A stretch of DNA of 39,421 nucleotides from a virus. Shown piece by piece: positions 5,812 to 14,587 of the stretch (position 1 is its first letter; the number at the start of each line of letters is the position of its first letter). The DNA lies in the IMG/VR virus record IMGVR_UViG_3300038701_001484, positions 1 through 39,421 of that record, one strand, 5' to 3'. The notes beneath the pieces were generated by a model. That model was not told where the DNA came from and did not search any database. It worked only from the letters and a program-made list of their open reading frames with translations. A program made the position numbers and the translations under genes.

Positions 5812-6132
5812 ATGGGCAAGGCAATGATTGTTCAGTTCAAGGCTGTCGGGGCCGGAAGCCCCAAGCAGGCGCTTGACTTGGGCGTTGTTCACAAAGACGG
5901 GCTCGCGCCAGATGTCATCTCAACCAGCGCGTCCGTCGTCAACACGGACCTTGATAGCGACACGGTGGCTGTCCTGATCAGCGCGGAGACCGCCATTCGC
6001 GTTGACGTAGGTGTTGGGGTCACGGCTGACGAGGATAACTCGCTCAAGATAGCAGCAGACGCAAGCCGGTCCTTCGCAATTCCTGTGGGCTCGCCGGAAA
6101 CATGGCGCGTCTCAATTATTGATCCTGCGTAG
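5812..6132 (+). CDS. Hypothetical beta-rich protein, 106 aa
   Basis: Unrecognised small protein rich in Val, Ser and Asp with alternating hydrophobic residues (DTVAVLISAETAIRVDVGVG), consistent with a beta sandwich. Start ATG 5812 follows AGGTAAG. It sits between the LamG-like gene and the terminase small subunit. The composition fits a minor virion protein; function is unknown. Confidence 0.6.
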   Translation: MGKAMIVQFKAVGAGSPKQALDLGVVHKDGLAPDVISTSASVVNTDLDSDTVAVLISAETAIRVDVGVGVTADEDNSLKIAADASRSFAIPVGSPETWRVSIIDPA

Positions 6133-6142
6133 GGCGCAAGCA

Positions 6143-6547
6143 ATGACTGGCCGCCCGTCCAAATACGACCCAGCGTTCTGTGACCGCGTCGAGGAGCTGG
6201 GTAGGCAGGGCGCAAGTGTTTTGGAGTGCGCGCTTGAGCTGGGCGTCTGCAAGCAAACCCTGTTCAATTGGCAGGAAGAACACCCGGAGTTTCTAGACGC
6301 GCTAACGCGCGCGAGGGCTCATCGCCAGGTTTGGTGGGAGCGGGTGCACCGCAAATGTGCGCAGAGCGGCGAGGGCAACGCGGCCTCTATTCAGTTCGGG
6401 TTGAAGAACATTGCGCCAGAGGACTACGCCGACAAGGTGGACCTGAATCACGGGGGGCAGGCTGACAACCCCATGAGGGCCGTCACCCGAATTGAGCTGG
6501 TAGGGGTGCGCCCGGACGATGACGACGCTCAAGATACAGATACCTGA
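6143..6547 (+). CDS. terS: Terminase small subunit
   Basis: A 134-aa protein with an N-terminal HTH: MTGRPSKYDPAF, ECALELGVCKQTLFNWQEEHPEFLDALTRAR, then AASIQFGLKNIAPEDYADK. This is the usual terminase small-subunit pattern, which recognises phage DNA and positions the large subunit. ATG 6143 is chosen over 6119 because the family starts with the GRPSKY motif. It overlaps the large-subunit gene by 29 bases, as is common. Confidence 0.9.
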   Translation: MTGRPSKYDPAFCDRVEELGRQGASVLECALELGVCKQTLFNWQEEHPEFLDALTRARAHRQVWWERVHRKCAQSGEGNAASIQFGLKNIAPEDYADKVDLNHGGQADNPMRAVTRIELVGVRPDDDDAQDTDT

Positions 6548-7847
6548 AAAGCTAGTCTGGGTATTCGAGGGCGAGGCCAGGTATCGCGGCGCTTACGGAG
6601 GGCGTGGATCGGCAAAGACCAGAACGTTCGCCAAGATGGCGGCGGTCATGGGCAGGGTTTGTGCAGAGGCAGGCGAAACCGGCATCGTTCTTTGTGGCCG
6701 GGAGTATATGAACTCTCTTGATGAGTCGTCTATGGCGGAGGTCAAGGCGGCAATCGCGTCAGAGCCGTGGCTTGCAGAGTATTATGACGTTGGGGAGCGA
6801 TACATACGCACGGTCTGCGGGCGGGTTGAATTCAAATTCGCGGGGCTGCGGCACAACCTTGATAGCATCAAGTCGAAATCCCGCATCCTGATCCTTTGGG
6901 TGGATGAGGCGGAGCCGGTCAGTGAGAAGGCTTGGGTAAAGATTATCCCGACTGTGCGTGAGCAGGGCTCGGAAATATGGGTGACGTGGAACCCGGAGCG
7001 AAAGGCCAGCGCGACCAATAAGCGGTTCAGGATCGATTGCAAGGGCGACCCGGCATTCCGCATTGTGCAGATGAATTACCGGGACAATCCCTGGTTCCCC
7101 GACGTTCTTGAGCAAGAGCGGCTGCGGGACATGGAGAAGAGGCCCGAGCAATACGAGCATATATGGGAAGGCGATTACGCCACGGTTATTGAGGGCGCTT
7201 ACTACGCGGAGTCGCTTAGTGCGGCTCGCAAGGATGGGCGCATTGGCAGGGTCAGGGCGGACCCGTTGCTGCCGGTCTATTCGGTTGATGACATCGGCGG
7301 CGCTGGCGCAAAGGCTGACGCCTATTCAAAATGGATCGTCCAGTTTGTCGGCAAAGAAATACGGATTCTTGATCACTACACGTCGCAGGGCCAGACGCTT
7401 GATTTTCACGTAAACTGGATGCGCGACAATGGGTGGGAGCGCGGCAAGATCGTTCTCCCGCATGATGGCGTCAACACCAACAACGTCACGGGCAAGCGTT
7501 ACGAGGACCACTGGCGTGATGCCGGGTTTGATGTTGACGTAATCCCCAACCAGGGGCGCGGAGCTGCAATGCAGCGCGTGCAGGCGGCCCGCCGCGTGTT
7601 CCCGAATATCTGGTTTAATGAAGACACCACCGAAGCGGGGCGCGAGTCCCTTGGCCACTACCACGAGAAGCGTAGCGAAGACCGCGATATCGGGCTTGGC
7701 CCGGAGCACGATTGGTCAAGCCATGACGCTGACGCTTTCGGGCTTATGGCTGTCTTCTACGAGGAACGCCTAGGCGTGAATAAGGATTCTGCTGGATGGA
7801 AAGCAAAGCGAAAGAGCCGCAGTCCGAAGGCATGGATGGGGGCGTAG
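6519..7847 (+). CDS. terL: Terminase large subunit (PBSX / Terminase_3 type)
   Basis: A 442-aa packaging motor. Walker A is GGRGSAKT at residues 27-34, Walker B ILILWVDE at 123-130, and a coupling motif VTWN follows at about 155-158. The C-terminal nuclease half shows acidic clusters VDDIGG (256-261), LPHDG (313-317) and SSHDADAFG near the end, consistent with an RNase H-like nuclease. The length is normal for the family. It translocates DNA into proheads using ATP and cuts at headful or cos ends; which mode is used cannot be read here. Confidence 0.95.
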   Translation: MTTLKIQIPEKLVWVFEGEARYRGAYGGRGSAKTRTFAKMAAVMGRVCAEAGETGIVLCGREYMNSLDESSMAEVKAAIASEPWLAEYYDVGERYIRTVCGRVEFKFAGLRHNLDSIKSKSRILILWVDEAEPVSEKAWVKIIPTVREQGSEIWVTWNPERKASATNKRFRIDCKGDPAFRIVQMNYRDNPWFPDVLEQERLRDMEKRPEQYEHIWEGDYATVIEGAYYAESLSAARKDGRIGRVRADPLLPVYSVDDIGGAGAKADAYSKWIVQFVGKEIRILDHYTSQGQTLDFHVNWMRDNGWERGKIVLPHDGVNTNNVTGKRYEDHWRDAGFDVDVIPNQGRGAAMQRVQAARRVFPNIWFNEDTTEAGRESLGHYHEKRSEDRDIGLGPEHDWSSHDADAFGLMAVFYEERLGVNKDSAGWKAKRKSRSPKAWMGA

Positions 7848-9748
7848 ACGAAGACGAGTTTCTGAAAGAGGCGCGCGAGCGTTTCTCGGAGGCCCTTTCT
7901 GTCGATAGAGACAACCGCGAACAGGCTCTTGACGATTTGCAGTTTCTTGCCGGGGAGCAGTGGCCGGAAGACGTTAAGGACGCTCGCAGCACGGCGGGGC
8001 GGCCATGTCTGACGATCAACCGGCTGCCGCAGTTTGTTTCGCAGATTGAAGGCGACATACGGCTTAACCGCCCGTCTATTCGCGTTCGCCCCGTCGAGGA
8101 TGCGGACGACGATGTTGCGGACGTATACGAGGGCCTGATCCGCTCGATTGAGGATCACTCTGACGCGACGGGCGCTTATGCGTCTGCTGCTGTGAGCGCG
8201 GCGCAATGCGGGCTGGGGCATTTCCGCTTGAAGCTGGAAAATGCCAGCGATGAGACGTTTGACATTGATATTCGGATTCGCCGGATCAAGAACCCGCTAT
8301 CGGTGGTTTGGGACCCGGCAAGCGATGACCCGACGCAAGAGGATGCGCGCTATTGCTTTGTGATAGACAAAATGTCGCGCGACAAGTTCGAGGAAAAGTA
8401 TCCTGACCACGCGGTTGACGAGACGTTCTCCGAGGCGTTTGGTGACGAGCATTGGAATTACGAAGACAGCGTAACAATCGCCGAATACTGGACGAGCGAG
8501 ATAGAAATGCGCCGTTTGGTCATGGTGCCTAACCCGATGGCCCCTGACGATCCGTCGCAGTTTCAGACCTACGAGGCAACGCCGGAGCAATACGCGCAGC
8601 TTGAAGCGCAGAATCTTGTGGTGGCATCCCGTATGGTGCCGCGCAGGCGCGTTCAGATGTATTTGACGACCGGCAAGGCTATTCTTTCTGGGCCGCACGC
8701 ATGGCCGGGCAAGCGCATTCCCATCTTCTCCGTATGGGGTCGTGAAATTCAGGTCGGCGAGCGCACGATGCGCAAGGGATTGATCACTGACGCAAAGGAC
8801 AGTCAGCGGCTGTTCAACTACATGCGGTCAGCGTCGGCGGAAATGCTGGCACTGGCACCGAAAGCGCCGTGGCTGGTAACGGACAAGAACGTTGAGGGCC
8901 GCGAGGATGAATGGGCGGAGGCCAACACGGCGAACGCTCCCTATCTGACGGTTACGCCAGACCCACGCATGCCGAGCTTGCCGCGCCGTGAGGCACCGCC
9001 TCCGGTTCAGGCCGCGTTGCTGCAAGAAAGCGCGCTGGCATCGGACGATATGAAGTCCACGACCGGGATTTATGACGCGGCGCTTGGCGCGCGTTCGAAT
9101 GAGACGAGTGGGGTTGCTATCCGGCAGCGTCAGCAGGAATCGGACGTTGGTGCGTATGTATTCCAAGACAATCTCCGCAGGGCGGTAAGGGCGTGTGGCG
9201 GAGAAATCGTCGCGCTTATCCCGACCATCTATGACGCGCCGCGAACGATACGTATTTTGGGCGCGGACGAGGCTCCGAAGATTGCGAAGGTCAATCAATC
9301 GGGCGGCGTGGACCTGACGCGCGGCAAGTTCGACGTGACGGTTGAGGCTGGCCCCGCATTCTCGACGAAGCGGCAAGAGGCTGCCGAGTTGCTGACGCAG
9401 GTTGTTCAGTCGAACGGTGATGCGTTCCTGATGTTCGGCGATATATGGGCGCGGAATCTGGACATTCCGGGCTCTGATGAGCTTCGGGAGCGGCTGGAAA
9501 TGCTGGTCGCGCAACGTATGCAGTCCGGTCAGCCGGACCCGCAGCAGCAGCAAGTTCAGATGGCCATGCTACAGCAGCAGTTCGCGCGCGGGCAGGCGGA
9601 GATTGAAAAGCTTGCCGCGGAGGTCCAGAAGATCAGGGCGCAAACGGCAGAAGCGGCGGTTGATGCGCGCGGCGGGGAGATTGAAAACCAGCTTCGTGAA
9701 CGCGCAGTTGTGGACCCGCGGGCTTATGGCGCGGACGTAAACGTATAG
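7796..9748 (+). CDS. P22-type portal protein
   Basis: A 650-aa protein. The N-terminal part has DLQFLAGEQWP and GRPCLTINRLPQFVSQIEGD, then IRVRPVED and SAAVSAAQCGLGHFRLKLE, which is the signature series of P22-like portals. The centre has TDAKDSQRLFNYMRSASAEML and GARSNETSGVAIRQRQQESD, and the C-terminus is glutamine-rich and helical. It forms the dodecameric DNA gate at one capsid vertex. It overlaps the end of the terminase gene by 52 bases. Confidence 0.93.
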   Translation: MESKAKEPQSEGMDGGVDEDEFLKEARERFSEALSVDRDNREQALDDLQFLAGEQWPEDVKDARSTAGRPCLTINRLPQFVSQIEGDIRLNRPSIRVRPVEDADDDVADVYEGLIRSIEDHSDATGAYASAAVSAAQCGLGHFRLKLENASDETFDIDIRIRRIKNPLSVVWDPASDDPTQEDARYCFVIDKMSRDKFEEKYPDHAVDETFSEAFGDEHWNYEDSVTIAEYWTSEIEMRRLVMVPNPMAPDDPSQFQTYEATPEQYAQLEAQNLVVASRMVPRRRVQMYLTTGKAILSGPHAWPGKRIPIFSVWGREIQVGERTMRKGLITDAKDSQRLFNYMRSASAEMLALAPKAPWLVTDKNVEGREDEWAEANTANAPYLTVTPDPRMPSLPRREAPPPVQAALLQESALASDDMKSTTGIYDAALGARSNETSGVAIRQRQQESDVGAYVFQDNLRRAVRACGGEIVALIPTIYDAPRTIRILGADEAPKIAKVNQSGGVDLTRGKFDVTVEAGPAFSTKRQEAAELLTQVVQSNGDAFLMFGDIWARNLDIPGSDELRERLEMLVAQRMQSGQPDPQQQQVQMAMLQQQFARGQAEIEKLAAEVQKIRAQTAEAAVDARGGEIENQLRERAVVDPRAYGADVNV

Positions 9749-9756
9749 GAATCGGC

Positions 9757-9777
9757 CCGAGATGGCGCACGTCTCGG
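9757..9777 (+). other. Hairpin in the portal-scaffold gap
   Basis: CCGAGA/TCTCGG (9757-9762 with 9772-9777) forms a 6-bp stem without a T run, in the 96-base gap. A second weaker GGGG/CCCC hairpin follows near 9795-9811. It may affect mRNA stability or relative expression of the scaffold gene; it is not a terminator. Confidence 0.4.
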
Positions 9778-9844
9778 AACAAAGCCGCCAGTGCGGGGAT
9801 AGCTTGCCCCTTAGCGAGCGCTTCAATTCATCCAAGGTGATGCC

Positions 9845-10789
9845 ATGACTGACGAAACCAGCGCCGAAGAGACGCCGGAAGTTCTTGAGCCCACTTCCAG
9901 TGGGGTTGAGGTATTTTCAAGCCAGCCGGACCCGGAGCCGGAAAAGCCGGAGCAACCTGCCGAGGCAGAGGAAACAGCCGAAACGGCTGGCGAGACAGAC
10001 ACGGGGGATGACGCCCCGCAGGACGATGATGGTGAGGCCCCAAAGCCGAAGCCCAAAGGCGTTCAGAAGCGCATTGACGAGCTTACGTCTAACTGGCGTT
10101 CAGCAGAGCGGCGCGAACAGGAACGGGCAGACGAGGCCCGATACTGGCGCGAACTGGCGATGCGAGCGCAGCAGGAAGGACAGCAGGCCCCGCAGCCTCA
10201 AAACGCGCAACCTGATACAACGCAGGCCAAGCCGGACCCAAAGTCGTTTCGCGATGGCGAGTTTGATCCGGGCTATATCGAGGCGGTTGCCGGATGGCAG
10301 GCCGACCAACGCATAGCGTCTGCGCTGGAAAAGCAAAAAACAGAACTGGCAGAACAAAGAGCCGCCGACGAAACGCAGGCCAAGGCCAAGGCGTTTTATG
10401 ACAAGATCGCCGATTCAGGCGATGCGGGTGAGCGGGTGCTGGCATTGGCCAGCGACCCATCGGCGAATGTTACGGCCACGATGGTTGAAGTCGCGCAAGC
10501 CTCCGAGAACGGTATCAAGCTTCTCGCACACCTTCACGACGACCGGCGAGAGTTGCAACGCATCGCAGCGCTTCCAGAACACATGCAGCCGTATGAGATG
10601 GCGCGACTGGAAACGAAGATCATTGCGGAGCAATCGGGCCGTGTCGCAACAAAAGCACCGGACCCGCTTCCGAGTGCATCGGGACGGTCGGCGGCAATGC
10701 CGACTAAAGACCCGGCAAAGATGAGCCAGGCGGAATATGATGCGTGGCGCTCAAAAGAGGTAGAGCGTCGTCAGAATTCGGGCTGGTAG
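9845..10789 (+). CDS. Scaffolding protein
   Basis: A 314-aa, highly charged protein lacking cysteine. The first 75 residues are acidic and proline-rich (PDPEPEKPEQPAEAEE), the middle is helical (EQERADEARYWRELAMRAQQEGQQ and ALEKQKTELAEQRAADETQAK), and the C-terminus has KMSQAEYDAWRSKEVERRQ. This composition and its place between portal and coat identify a P22-like scaffold that guides coat assembly and then leaves the prohead. ATG 9845 follows AAGGTGATGCC. Confidence 0.85.
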   Translation: MTDETSAEETPEVLEPTSSGVEVFSSQPDPEPEKPEQPAEAEETAETAGETDTGDDAPQDDDGEAPKPKPKGVQKRIDELTSNWRSAERREQERADEARYWRELAMRAQQEGQQAPQPQNAQPDTTQAKPDPKSFRDGEFDPGYIEAVAGWQADQRIASALEKQKTELAEQRAADETQAKAKAFYDKIADSGDAGERVLALASDPSANVTATMVEVAQASENGIKLLAHLHDDRRELQRIAALPEHMQPYEMARLETKIIAEQSGRVATKAPDPLPSASGRSAAMPTKDPAKMSQAEYDAWRSKEVERRQNSGW

Positions 10790-10841
10790 CCCCTTTAACG
10801 CAGTGCCTCACGGCACCGCTTCCCATGATGGAGAGTAAAGA

Positions 10842-12059
10842 ATGGCCAATGGCATTCTTACCCCGAGTGTGATTGCTCGGGAGACGCTTTCGCGTCTGAA
10901 AAACAATCTCGTGGCCGCAAAGAAGGTCACTCGTGCCTTTGACAAGGAGTTCGGCGAAGTCGGCGATACCGTGAAGGTTGAGCGTCCGATCCGCTACGAA
11001 GTGAAATCCGGCAAGACCTTGCAGGTTCAAGACGTTGAGATGGGTAACACCACTATCGTTGTTGACCAGCAAAAGCACGTCGGCATTCAGTTCGATAGCC
11101 AGGACCTCGCCCTTGACCCGGTGAGCTTCGGTGAGAAATTCATCGAGCCGGGCGTGTCGCAGCTGGCGCATGAGGTCGACAAGTATATTCTCGGCCTCTA
11201 CGACGAAATCCCGAATTGGGCTGGAACGCCCGGCAACGACATCAATTCGTTTGCGGACTTTGCGAAGGGTCCAGAGCGGCTTGATCATATCGGTGTGCCG
11301 GACTCCATGCGCTGCGGCGTTTTGTCGGTCGCGGATTCCTGGGCCTTGCTCGGGTCGCAAACCGCCCTGTCTGACGGCGGCAAGATTGTGCAGGACGCTT
11401 ATCGCCGGGCTCTTATCGGTGATATCGGCGGCGTCGAGACTTTCAAGACGCAGCAAATCCGGTCGCACACTGTCGGTTCGTATGTCTCTGGTGCGTCGTG
11501 CACGGCTTCGGCTGTCACCTATGCGTCGGTGATGAACGGCGCAATGACGCAGGATGTGGGTCTGACCGGAGCTGGCAACGCGAAGACCTTCTTGGAGGGC
11601 GACGTGATCCAGTTCTCGGGCGTTTACGATGTGAACCCGAATACGAAGGACGCGCTTCCGCACCTGAAAGACTTTGTTGTAAGGGCTGACGCCACTTCAA
11701 CGTCTGGCGGCGCGGTAACGCTGACCATCTATCCGGCCATCATCACGTCTGGCGCGCATCAGAACTGTTCTGCTGCACCGTCAAGCGCGACTGTGACCCG
11801 CACCGGCACAGCGTCCACGGCCTATCGTCAGAACCTCGTATATCACCCGAAAGCGCTCGCGCTTGCTGTGCGCCCGCTTCCGATTGACCCCTCTATGTCG
11901 TTTGCGGCCACCGCGACCGACAAGGATACGGGGCTCGCGGTTCGTATCGCCCGCCAATACGACATCAACAACGACAACATTCCGTGTCGTATTGATATTC
12001 TGTTCGGCGGCAAGGCCATTTACCCGGAACTGGCTACGCGCCTGTCCGGCTCGGCATAA
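10842..12059 (+). CDS. Major capsid protein, P22 coat type
   Basis: A 405-aa protein starting MANGILTPSVIARETLSRL, the hallmark of P22-like coat proteins. It continues with FGEVGDTVKVERPIRY and QKHVGIQFDSQDLAL, and ends with RIDILFGGKAIYPELATRL. An HK97 fold with an extra I-domain is known for the family; the beta-rich residues at about 215-330 fit that domain. GGAGAG precedes ATG 10842. Confidence 0.93.
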   Translation: MANGILTPSVIARETLSRLKNNLVAAKKVTRAFDKEFGEVGDTVKVERPIRYEVKSGKTLQVQDVEMGNTTIVVDQQKHVGIQFDSQDLALDPVSFGEKFIEPGVSQLAHEVDKYILGLYDEIPNWAGTPGNDINSFADFAKGPERLDHIGVPDSMRCGVLSVADSWALLGSQTALSDGGKIVQDAYRRALIGDIGGVETFKTQQIRSHTVGSYVSGASCTASAVTYASVMNGAMTQDVGLTGAGNAKTFLEGDVIQFSGVYDVNPNTKDALPHLKDFVVRADATSTSGGAVTLTIYPAIITSGAHQNCSAAPSSATVTRTGTASTAYRQNLVYHPKALALAVRPLPIDPSMSFAATATDKDTGLAVRIARQYDINNDNIPCRIDILFGGKAIYPELATRLSGSA

Positions 12060-12071
12060 GGAGAAAGCATC

Positions 12072-12389
12072 ATGGCTGTTCGCTACCTTGATGACGACCG
12101 TCCTGACGGCACGGTCCTTGGGCAGGATTCGTCCGCCATTGTTGGTTTTTGGGGGGCGACCCCTGTTGACCAACCGGCTGCGCTGACTGCGCAGCTTACT
12201 ACGCTCACCCCGGCTGATGCAGAAGGCACGCCGGACTATGCCACAGCGGCGATTACCAACTCCACTCCGTATGGCTTCGCGTCTGCGCAGGAGGCGATCA
12301 CTGTTCTTTACGTGATCAAGAACCTGCAAGAGCGGTGCGCGGAAATGGAGGCCCGGCTGGAAGAAGCGGGTCTTATCGCCAGCAACTAG
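12072..12389 (+). CDS. Capsid-associated protein, head-fibre-like
   Basis: A 105-aa protein. The N-terminus RPDGTVLGQDSSAIVGFWGATPVDQPA matches short proteins encoded next to phage coat genes and described as head-fibre or capsid-decoration proteins. The C-terminus is a helix (ITVLYVIKNLQERCAEMEARLEEAG) likely to oligomerise. Translation starts 12 bases after the coat stop with AAGGAG, so expression should be high and linked to coat. The exact place in the virion is inferred. Confidence 0.65.
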   Translation: MAVRYLDDDRPDGTVLGQDSSAIVGFWGATPVDQPAALTAQLTTLTPADAEGTPDYATAAITNSTPYGFASAQEAITVLYVIKNLQERCAEMEARLEEAGLIASN

Positions 12390-12409
12390 CCTTCGGGCAT
12401 GTGACTAAC

Positions 12410-12435
12410 GGGGCGGTCTTCGGGCCGCCCCTTTT
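12410..12435 (+). terminator. Intrinsic terminator after the capsid genes
   Basis: GGGGCGGTC (12410-12418), TTCG loop, GGCCGCCCC (12423-12431), then TTTTCTTT. It lies between the capsid-associated gene and the tail-hub genes and would lower expression of the distal late genes relative to coat. Confidence 0.85.
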
Positions 12436-12449
12436 CTTTGGGGCGCGGC

Positions 12450-13148
12450 ATGGCAACCTTGACCGACATCATTAACGGCGCGCTCTACAAGCTTGGGGCC
12501 ATCCCCGAGGGGCAGGCTGCGTCCTCGTTTCAGGCAGCACGCGGGCTTGAGTTCCTACAGGACTATCTCTACAGCCTACCGCTTGTCGGGTATGGCGGGC
12601 GGCTGGACGAAGAGAGTGTCACGGAAAGCTTGACGGTAGACGTACCTGTTCGGCTTCTGGTGAGCGCATCATCGGCCATCACGGTTACTCTGCCGAAGAA
12701 TCCTTACAACGGTTACACCGTCGAGATTATCGACGTGGAGGACAATTTCGCGACATACAACGTCACGCTCGCCCGAAATGGGAGGAAGATTGCGGGCTCT
12801 GCTGCTAACGCAACGCTCTCATCGGACGGCGCGGCGGTTCGGTATGTTTATCGTGCAGACCTTGGCGATTGGCTGCTGTGGGACGATTCCCTTTCTGCCT
12901 CGGACAGCGTTCCGCTTCCAGCAGCATTTGACGAGTCGTTGAAGTCGGTTCTTGCGTTTGAGTTGGCATCGGTGCTGGGCATTGACTTGTCTGAACCGGC
13001 GCGTGCGTCGATACCAGGAAAGGCAGACATAGCATCGCGGCGTATCGCCGCTGCGTTCGGGCCAAAGCGCAGATTGCGCGCCGACGCGGGGCTGCTGAAC
13101 TTGCCTAGCCGTGCCGGGCGGGGCAACACAAGCGTGTATAGAAACTAA
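12450..13148 (+). CDS. Tail accessory factor, P22 gp4-like
   Basis: A 232-aa protein. The helical N-terminus (DIINGALYKLGAIPEGQAAS...GLEFLQDYLYSL) resembles P22 gp4, which binds under the portal and stabilises packaged DNA. A beta-rich insertion at about 50-150 (ITVTLPKNPYNGYTVEIID, NVTLARNGRKIAGS) interrupts it, and the gp4-like helical C-terminus returns (DIASRRIAAAFGPKRRLRAD). ATG 12450 is preferred over TTG 12438, which lies in the terminator T tract. Confidence 0.7.
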   Translation: MATLTDIINGALYKLGAIPEGQAASSFQAARGLEFLQDYLYSLPLVGYGGRLDEESVTESLTVDVPVRLLVSASSAITVTLPKNPYNGYTVEIIDVEDNFATYNVTLARNGRKIAGSAANATLSSDGAAVRYVYRADLGDWLLWDDSLSASDSVPLPAAFDESLKSVLAFELASVLGIDLSEPARASIPGKADIASRRIAAAFGPKRRLRADAGLLNLPSRAGRGNTSVYRN

Positions 13149-14587
13149 TGCCCGCGCAATATATCCCGCTAGGCGCAAATGCCTATGTGGACAGCGATTA
13201 CGGGCTTCCCTCGATCAAGCTGGAAAACTGGTTTGCCGAGGAAGCGGGGGACAGGCCGGATCGGCCCTACAGGCTGTTGCCTACGCCGGGCCTGACGAGC
13301 TGGAATTCAGACTTGGGTGTAAGTCCTATCCGGGGCTGGTTTCAGGCTGACGGGCTGGTGTCGGGCGATTTGGTGGTGTGCGCGGGGACGACGACCTATC
13401 GCATTAATTCGAGCGGCACAGAGACGGCGCTTGCGGTCAAGGCGGGCTCTACGGCGATTGGGTCGACCTATGATGCGCGCTTTGCGGGCTCGCAGGCCGA
13501 TCTTGTGATGACGGCAGGCGGCAACGCTTATTATCTCGACGGCACACCGGAATGGGTTGACATCACGGTAGGGGCGGCTTCGGGCGACATTACGGACGTT
13601 GCGGAAAGCGATCAGGTTCATTTCTTCCTTGAGGAAGGCACGGGCCGGGTTTGGTATTCCGATCCGGGCGATCCATCCACGGTTCAGGCCACGTCCTTTG
13701 TGACGGCGGAAAGCGAGCCGGACAATGTGAAGGCCATCCGGGTTTATGATGGCGTGCTGTATATGTTCGGCACGCAATCAACGGAATTGTGGGCGCTGAC
13801 GGGGGACACAGCGGTTCCGCTTCGCCCCTTGGGTAGAACTGTGGGAATCGGACTTCTTGGCCGCAATGCGGTGATTCAAGCGGATTTTGGCATCTTCGCT
13901 GTAGGTCATGAACGCAGCACGGGGCTTATTCGGGTTTACCGCATCGACGGCGGCGTCAGCTTTATCTCGACGCACGCCATTGACCGCCTGATTGAAGACG
14001 TATCGACCGCCAACAGGGACAATATCAGCCTTTCGGCGCATGGTTGGGGCGGGCATACTTTCATTGGACTGCACCTGCCGGGTGTGGGAGATTATTATTC
14101 TGACGTGGCCACGCGGACATGGCATCGCCGCAGGGAGACGGCGGAAACGCGCGGGTTCGTGGATCGCTATATCTCGTGTTTCAGCAAGGTCTTCGCGGCA
14201 AGCTATGACGAGGGCGAAATCTTCCGTCTGGATCGTGATGTGTTCACGGAGGACGGGGAGTATGTGCGCCGGGTCGCAACGGGCCTGGTGCCTGTTGAGG
14301 ACGGCCGGCCGGCGATAGATAATCTCGTGGTTGAGATGCAGCCCGGTGTGGGCTTGGCGTCGGGTCAGGGCTCTGATCCTGAAGTCATGCTTCGCCACTC
14401 CAATGACGGTCATAACTGGTCAAGCGAGGTCACACGGACCTTTGGGCAGATGGGTGAATATGGGCATGTGGCCCGCTTTGACTCGCTAGGCCGTTTCAAG
14501 CCGCCTTTCATGATGATTGAGGTTGCGGTGTCTGATCCGGTCAAGGCGGTGGTGACGGGTGTTGTAGCGAACAGGTCGAGGGCATGA
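13148..14587 (+). CDS. Tail hub, P22 gp10-like beta-propeller
   Basis: A 479-aa protein. It opens with AQYIPLGANAYVDSDYGLPS and continues with repeated beta-strand units (LVVCAGTTTYRINSSG, AVIQADFGIFAVGHERSTG, ISLSAHGWGGHTFIGLHLPG, FSKVFAASYDEGEIFRLD) expected for the P22 gp10 DNA-stabilisation hub. In P22 gp10 sits between gp4 and the needle and holds the tailspikes, and the gene order here is the same. The start overlaps the gp4-like stop (TAATG). Confidence 0.88.
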   Translation: MPAQYIPLGANAYVDSDYGLPSIKLENWFAEEAGDRPDRPYRLLPTPGLTSWNSDLGVSPIRGWFQADGLVSGDLVVCAGTTTYRINSSGTETALAVKAGSTAIGSTYDARFAGSQADLVMTAGGNAYYLDGTPEWVDITVGAASGDITDVAESDQVHFFLEEGTGRVWYSDPGDPSTVQATSFVTAESEPDNVKAIRVYDGVLYMFGTQSTELWALTGDTAVPLRPLGRTVGIGLLGRNAVIQADFGIFAVGHERSTGLIRVYRIDGGVSFISTHAIDRLIEDVSTANRDNISLSAHGWGGHTFIGLHLPGVGDYYSDVATRTWHRRRETAETRGFVDRYISCFSKVFAASYDEGEIFRLDRDVFTEDGEYVRRVATGLVPVEDGRPAIDNLVVEMQPGVGLASGQGSDPEVMLRHSNDGHNWSSEVTRTFGQMGEYGHVARFDSLGRFKPPFMMIEVAVSDPVKAVVTGVVANRSRA

